The translations under genes and the position numbers were made by a program. This document shows, in pieces, positions 7,501-10,316 of a DNA stretch of 10,316 nucleotides; the first letter of the stretch is position 1, and every line of letters begins with the position of its first letter. Source of the stretch: an uncultured bacterium (GTDB lineage Bacteria > Cyanobacteriota > Vampirovibrionia > Gastranaerophilales > Gastranaerophilaceae); the NCBI GenBank assembly GCA_948742005.1, contig CAPYQR010000022.1:5924-16239 (forward strand), written 5' to 3'. The notes under the pieces were generated by a model. The model searched no databases and was not told the origin of the DNA. It was given only the letters and a program-made list of their open reading frames with translations.

Positions 7501-7627
7501 AAAACAAAAAGGTTATAAAATATTGTTTATAAATACCTATTCGTGCGCTTAATTTCTTTATTTTTAAAAAATTTTTTGCACAAGTAGTCAAGATAAAAAG
7601 TACAAAATAAAACAAGGAGAAACCAAA

Positions 7628-7900
7628 ATGTACGAAGACAAAACATTAATCTGTGAAGACTGCGGGCAAGAATTTGTTTTCAGCGCCGGAGAACAAGAAT
7701 TTTACGCTCAAAAAGGACTCGTAAACATCCCGAAAAGATGCCCTGAATGTCGTAAATCAAGAAGACAAAAATCCAGAAGAAAAATGTACGATGCTGTTTG
7801 TTCACAATGCGGAGCTGAAACAAAAGTTCCTTTTAAACCGGTTGAGGGAAAAGAAATCTTCTGCAAAGAATGCTTCCAAAAAAGACAAGCAGAAGCTTAA
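7628..7900 (+). CDS. Small double zinc-ribbon protein (CxxC-x17-CxxC type)
   Basis: This 90-aa protein contains two Cys4 zinc-ribbon-like units. The first (residues about 9-42) is CEDCGQEF, then CPECRKSRR, matching the probable zinc-binding domain found in many small bacterial proteins. The second (about 58-82) is CSQCGAETKVPFKPVEGKE, ending CKEC. It is an exact CxxC-x17-CxxC module with the usual TKVPFKP core. Between them is a very basic linker (KSRRQKSRRKM) that could contact nucleic acid. The family is common in cyanobacteria and gut lineages, but its function is not established. A strong Shine-Dalgarno sequence, AAGGAG (7614-7619), lies 8 nt before the ATG, suggesting efficient translation. 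It is 127 nt after the MurT-like gene and ends at a strong terminator, so it is probably a single-gene transcript or a promoter-boosted downstream gene. Confidence 0.88.
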   Translation: MYEDKTLICEDCGQEFVFSAGEQEFYAQKGLVNIPKRCPECRKSRRQKSRRKMYDAVCSQCGAETKVPFKPVEGKEIFCKECFQKRQAEA

Positions 7901-7922
7901 TTGAAAAAATTAAACTTTAAAT

Positions 7923-7958
7923 AAAAATACAAGCAAAAAATCCTTTGCTTGTATTTTT
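7923..7958. terminator. Bidirectional intrinsic terminator between convergent genes
   Basis: AAAAATACAAGCAAA (7923-7937) and TTTGCTTGTATTTTT (7944-7958) form a perfect 15-bp stem with a 6-nt loop, followed by another T. The A-run and T-run at the stem ends provide a U-tract in both directions. It lies 23 nt after the zinc-ribbon gene stop and 16 nt after the end of the convergent regulator gene, as expected for a shared terminator. Confidence 0.9.
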
Positions 7959-7974
7959 TAATTCATAAAATTTT

Positions 7975-8196
7975 TTATTTAAAAAAATCCTTAATATTTA
8001 TCTTAAAAAACTCCGCCAGATTATAAAGCGTTTCCAAATTCACAAAATTTTTCCCGCGTTCAATGCAGGAAATATGTTCTCTTGACATATTAACATATTC
8101 GGCAAGCTTTTCTTGGGATAAGCCCGCTTCAAGCCTTAAAAATCTTACTTTCCTGCCGATATCGTTTCTTAACTTGCGAATTCCCATATTTAACAT
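7975..8196 (-). CDS. Small XRE/Cro-CI family helix-turn-helix regulator
   Basis: This is a single-domain DNA-binding protein of 73 aa. The HTH_3 fold is clear: IGRKVRFLRLEAGLSQEKLAEYV, split here as IGRKVRFLRLEAGLS then QEKLAEYV, then the recognition helix region NMSREHISCIERGKNF, then VNLETLYNLAEFFKINIKDFF. It has no extra effector domain, like many stand-alone regulators of restriction, phage or surface loci. The start is either the ATG at 8196 or the one at 8187 (Met4); neither has a Shine-Dalgarno sequence. A perfect 7+7 inverted repeat (8191-8208) covers the first ATG, which is consistent with self-repression and mildly favours the second start. It is divergent from the glycosyltransferase region and could regulate it; this is inferred from position only. 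Confidence 0.9.
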   Translation of the reverse strand: MLNMGIRKLRNDIGRKVRFLRLEAGLSQEKLAEYVNMSREHISCIERGKNFVNLETLYNLAEFFKINIKDFFK

Positions 8197-8208
8197 GGTT
8201 GCATGTTA
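8191..8208. promoter_or_regulatory. Inverted repeat at the XRE gene start, candidate operator
   Basis: TAACATG (8191-8197) and CATGTTA (8202-8208) are perfect inverted 7-mers around GTTG. A related half-site, AACATGT, occurs at 8264-8270 near the divergent promoter (AACATG begins at 8264 in the surrounding CAACATGTA). Size and placement fit an operator for a dimeric Cro/CI-type repressor. No binding data can be read from the sequence. Confidence 0.45.
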
Positions 8209-8270
8209 TGTTTAGATTTTCTGTAATATTTTTCTTACAAAATATATCTTTAATTCAATAACAACATGTA

Positions 8271-8298
8271 TTTACAGAATTTAAATCCATGGTATGAT
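8271..8298 (+). promoter_or_regulatory. Candidate promoter of the broken glycosyltransferase gene
   Basis: TTTACA (8271-8276) and TATGAT (8293-8298) are separated by 16 nt, one of the better sigma-70-type pairs in this window. The -10 box ends 19 nt before the ATG at 8318. The -35 overlaps TTACAG, which is inverted relative to CTGTAA at 8221-8226. Confidence 0.4.
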
Positions 8299-8541
8299 TT
8301 TATGAAAAAGGTGAAAAATGCAAAATAACATCAAAAACCCGAAAGTTTCAATAATCATCCCTTGTTATAACGTTGAAAAATACATTCGCGATTGTTTATA
8401 GATTCAATTGTTAATCAAACAATGAAAGAAATTGAAATAATTATTGTAAATGATGGTTCAAAGGATAATTCAATTAAAATTGTTGAAGAATTTGCAAAAA
8501 ATGATAAAAGAATTAAAATTATAAATTAAGAAAATAAAGGC

Positions 8542-9060
8542 TTGTCAGAAGCAAGGAACACTGGGCTTAAAAACGTCAAAAGCGAATTTGCGGCATTTGT
8601 TGATTCAGATGATTGGATTGATTTGGATTTTATTGAAAAATTATTTGATGCAATAACAAAAAATAATTGCGATATTGCAGCAGCATCAATCATCAGAAAA
8701 AGAAAACTGAGCGAAAAATACAGGGTTTTTTATGATCGTGAAAAAATTGTAAAAACATTAAAAGAAAAAATCGAAATCTGTAAAATCCCCGATTGCTGCT
8801 ATGTTTGGAATAAACTTTACAGATTTGAAAAAATCAAAAACTTTGATTTTAAACCGGATGTTTATTTTGAAGATGTTTTTTGGACTCCTGAAATCCTTAA
8901 AAATTGCGATTCTTTAATCACAGTTCCTGAAATCAATTATTATTACCGCGTTAATAATGATTCAATCGTCAAAAAACGCGCGAGTGCTAAAAAACAACAA
9001 GATTCTTATGAAGCTAAAAAATTCATCCTTGATTTTTTTAAAAAAACAATCTCCCCTTAA
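8542..9060 (+). pseudogene. Central open fragment of the GT2 domain
   Basis: This is the part of the GT2 domain that remains open after the nonsense codon at 8527-8529, starting formally at TTG 8542 (SEARNTGLKNVKS). It retains the DXD-type metal/sugar-nucleotide site FVDSDDWID (about residues 15-23) and the later acceptor-side motifs CCYVWNKLYRF and VYFEDVFWTPEIL. It lacks the N-terminal nucleotide-binding strand (SIIIPCYN and VNDGS), which is cut off upstream. There is no Shine-Dalgarno sequence at the TTG. It ends early at 9060 only because of the poly-A frameshift (KKTISP stop). As a separate protein it should be inactive. Confidence 0.75.
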
Positions 9061-9218
9061 CAAACAAAAACAAAACCCTGACCAAAAAAATTATTTATTT
9101 TTTAAACATCCCGATTCTAAAAATTAAAGAATTTGAAAACAGAAAAATTTATAATCTATTCGGATTTATCAAAATTTCAACAAGAAAAAATAAATTATCA
9201 AAAAAGAAATTAAAAGAA

Positions 9219-10082
9219 TTGAATTTTTTATACGAAACAGGAGAAATCGAAAATCTGCCGAAAATAAAATCGAAATATCAAACGCTTGACAAATTAATCA
9301 ATTCAAATAAATCCCTCGCACGTTTTGGAGACGGGGAATTTAATTTGATTTTAGGCGAAGATTTGCCTTTTCAAAAATATGATGAAAATTTGGCGAAAAA
9401 GCTCAAAAAAATTCTGTTAAATAAATCCGATGAAGTTTTAATCGCGCTGCCTGATATTTTTTCTTCTTTAGATGAATATAATAAAAACGCAAAAGATTTC
9501 TGGCGGAAATTTGTTGTGAATAATCGTGAAAAAATTTATCCGTTGATTGATTTTCAAAAACAATATTACGATACGGAAGTTTCGCGCCCTTATATGGATT
9601 TAGAAGATAAAAGCCGTGTTAAGGTTTATTTTGAGGCGTTTAAAAATGTCTGGAAAAATAAAAATATTATTTTTATCGAAGGAAGCGGTTCAAGATTAGG
9701 CTTTAAAAACGATTTATTTGATTGCGCTAAATCAATTAAAAGAATAATTGCTCCTGCGCAAAACGCATTTGAAAAATACGAAGAAATTTTAGCCTGTGCG
9801 CAGGTTGAAGCAAAAAAGCAAGGTGAAAACAAAGAAGATTTAATTTTTATCCTCGCCCTTGGCCCTGCGGCGACTGTTCTTGCTTGTGATTTATCTGCTT
9901 CGGGCTTTCGCGCGTTGGATTTGGGGCATGTTGATATTGAATATGAATGGTTTTTAAGAAAAGCGAAAAAGAAAATCCCAATCAAAGATAAATACGTTAA
10001 TGAAGCAAAAAACGGCAAGAAAATAACCAAAATTGATGATGAAAAATATAAAAGCGAAATTATTTATGATTTTTCAAAATAA
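9219..10082 (+). CDS. GT-D fold (DUF1792) glycosyltransferase domain, C-terminal part of the broken fusion
   Basis: This intact 287-aa stretch carries the GT-D/DUF1792 glycosyltransferase domain, known from the streptococcal dGT1 and SP_1767-type proteins. Visible marks are LARFGDGEFNLILGEDLPFQ (residues about 34-53, with the DGE residues fitting the family's DXE metal site), IALPDIF, FIEGSGSRLG, RIIAPAQNAF, FILALGPAATVLACDLS and ALDLGHVDIEYEWF near the C-terminus. The formal TTG start at 9219 has no Shine-Dalgarno sequence. The same frame is open and protein-like back to 9042, so I regard this as the C-terminal half of the 8318-10082 gene rather than an independent gene. If translated on its own, it could fold and still be active, since the domain itself is complete. 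Confidence 0.75.
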   Translation: MNFLYETGEIENLPKIKSKYQTLDKLINSNKSLARFGDGEFNLILGEDLPFQKYDENLAKKLKKILLNKSDEVLIALPDIFSSLDEYNKNAKDFWRKFVVNNREKIYPLIDFQKQYYDTEVSRPYMDLEDKSRVKVYFEAFKNVWKNKNIIFIEGSGSRLGFKNDLFDCAKSIKRIIAPAQNAFEKYEEILACAQVEAKKQGENKEDLIFILALGPAATVLACDLSASGFRALDLGHVDIEYEWFLRKAKKKIPIKDKYVNEAKNGKKITKIDDEKYKSEIIYDFSK

Positions 10083-10127
10083 AATCGCGAAGCTGCAAAA
10101 ATTAAAGGAAAATAAAAGGAAAAGCAT

Positions 10128-10316
10128 TTGAAAAAACTTTTTAATTTTAAAAATATCGATACTCATTTTATAATCATCCTTTTTGGCATTCAATTCACAA
10201 TCCGCCATAAAAATAATTTTAATTATAAAGAAGCAAAAAACTACGGTTTAAATTCCCCTAAAAGCGAAATCAAACGCAAAGAAAAATTAATAATTTCCTT
10301 AACCTCTTTCCCCGCG
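10128..10316 (+). CDS. N-terminal part of a putative glycosyltransferase (runs off the window)
   Basis: A TTG at 10128 opens a frame that stays open for 63 codons to the last base. AAAGGAAAAG (about 10115-10124) lies upstream at good spacing, with AGGA 7 nt from the TTG. The start MKKLFNFKNIDTHFIIILFG contains the LFGIQFTIRHK type of basic linker seen near the ends of surface glycosyltransferases. The last visible residues, KLIISLTSFPA, match the opening strand of a glycosyltransferase group that typically begins IIVSLTSFPARI. The assignment rests on this short motif and on its place 45 nt after another glycosyltransferase. The catalytic part is outside the window. Confidence 0.6.
   Translation, partial: MKKLFNFKNIDTHFIIILFGIQFTIRHKNNFNYKEAKNYGLNSPKSEIKRKEKLIISLTSFPA

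Larger units (their letters stand above)
8318..10082 (+). pseudogene. Broken fused glycosyltransferase: GT2 domain plus GT-D (DUF1792) domain
   Basis: One ancestral gene spans this whole stretch. Frame 1 runs from the ATG at 8318 (SD AGGTGA just upstream) through VSIIIPCYNVEKYIRDCL to 8398. Two extra bases, TA (8399-8400, a duplication in TATA), then shift the frame. The protein continues from 8401 as DSIVNQTMKEIEIIIVNDGS. A TAA at 8527-8529 stands where GT2 proteins read Q in NQENKGLSEARN, one C-to-T change from CAA. The frame goes on to about 9040, where a run of seven A (9040-9046) needs an eighth to join the next frame: KNNLPLTNKN, then KIYNLFGFIKIS, then the GT-D domain. Undoing the three changes gives exactly 588 codons (587 aa). 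Such genes build surface polysaccharide or glycoprotein glycans. Sequencing error could explain the poly-A lesion but is less likely for all three. Confidence 0.85.

Noticed and set aside
7511..7540. Imperfect hairpin after the MurT-like gene (GGTTATAAA ... TTTATAAATACC)
   Set aside because: It needs a 3-nt bulge, is almost all A/T and has no following T-run, so it is not a supported terminator.
8527..8529. TAA read as Gln (alternative genetic code or stop readthrough)
   Set aside because: TAA ends clpP, nusB, ftsY, comEC and others here, and the same gene also has two frameshifts. A nonsense mutation is the simpler explanation.
9626..10030. 134-codon open frame on the minus strand
   Set aside because: It lies antisense within the GT-D domain, whose motifs are clear. 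It has no family resemblance and is a shadow of the coding strand.

Overview
The window is AT-rich bacterial DNA carrying mostly housekeeping genes, followed by the start of a surface-glycan region. The best clue to the host is nusB: its protein is long (217 aa) and opens MQARRASRELALILFSQL, as cyanobacterial NusB proteins do, and it lies directly upstream of ftsY, a cyanobacterial gene order. With the low GC content, an MurT-like gene and no sign of photosynthesis genes, this points to the non-photosynthetic cyanobacterial relatives (Vampirovibrionia/Melainabacteria, for example gut Gastranaerophilales). This is inferred from remembered family features, not from a search.

Layout. Positions 1-57 hold the first 19 codons of a minus-strand gene that leaves the window. 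A divergent intergenic region (58-292) with an AT hairpin leads into clpP (293-904, +). A strong GC-rich hairpin (942-973) separates clpP from a small two-helix membrane protein of the DUF378 type (1029-1259, -). Next comes a minus-strand block transcribed leftward in the order small membrane protein (5649-6038), nusB (4923-5576), ftsY (3998-4930), comEC (1395-3989). The last three are tightly packed: nusB and ftsY overlap by 8 nt, and ftsY and comEC are 8 nt apart. They cover rRNA antitermination, co-translational membrane targeting and DNA uptake.

Divergent from that block is an MurT/DUF1727-type Mur ligase homologue (6106-7500, +) with a visibly altered P-loop and no gatD partner directly downstream. 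It is followed by a small two-zinc-ribbon protein (7628-7900, +), a perfect 15-bp bidirectional terminator (7923-7958), and a convergent small XRE-family regulator (7975-8196, -). An 18-bp inverted repeat overlaps the start of that regulator's gene.

From 8318 onward the content changes to glycosyltransferases. One large gene (8318-10082), originally a GT2 domain fused to a GT-D (DUF1792) domain and 587 aa when repaired, is broken by three separate lesions: a 2-nt TA insertion, a CAA-to-TAA type nonsense codon, and a one-base loss in a poly-A run. A further glycosyltransferase-like gene starts at 10128 and runs off the end.

I see no transposase, CRISPR array, tRNA or rRNA. I do not see a complete new system here. 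The points most worth a second look are the degenerate orphan MurT, the thrice-broken fused glycosyltransferase, the candidate self-regulating XRE operator and a possible leaderless membrane-protein gene.
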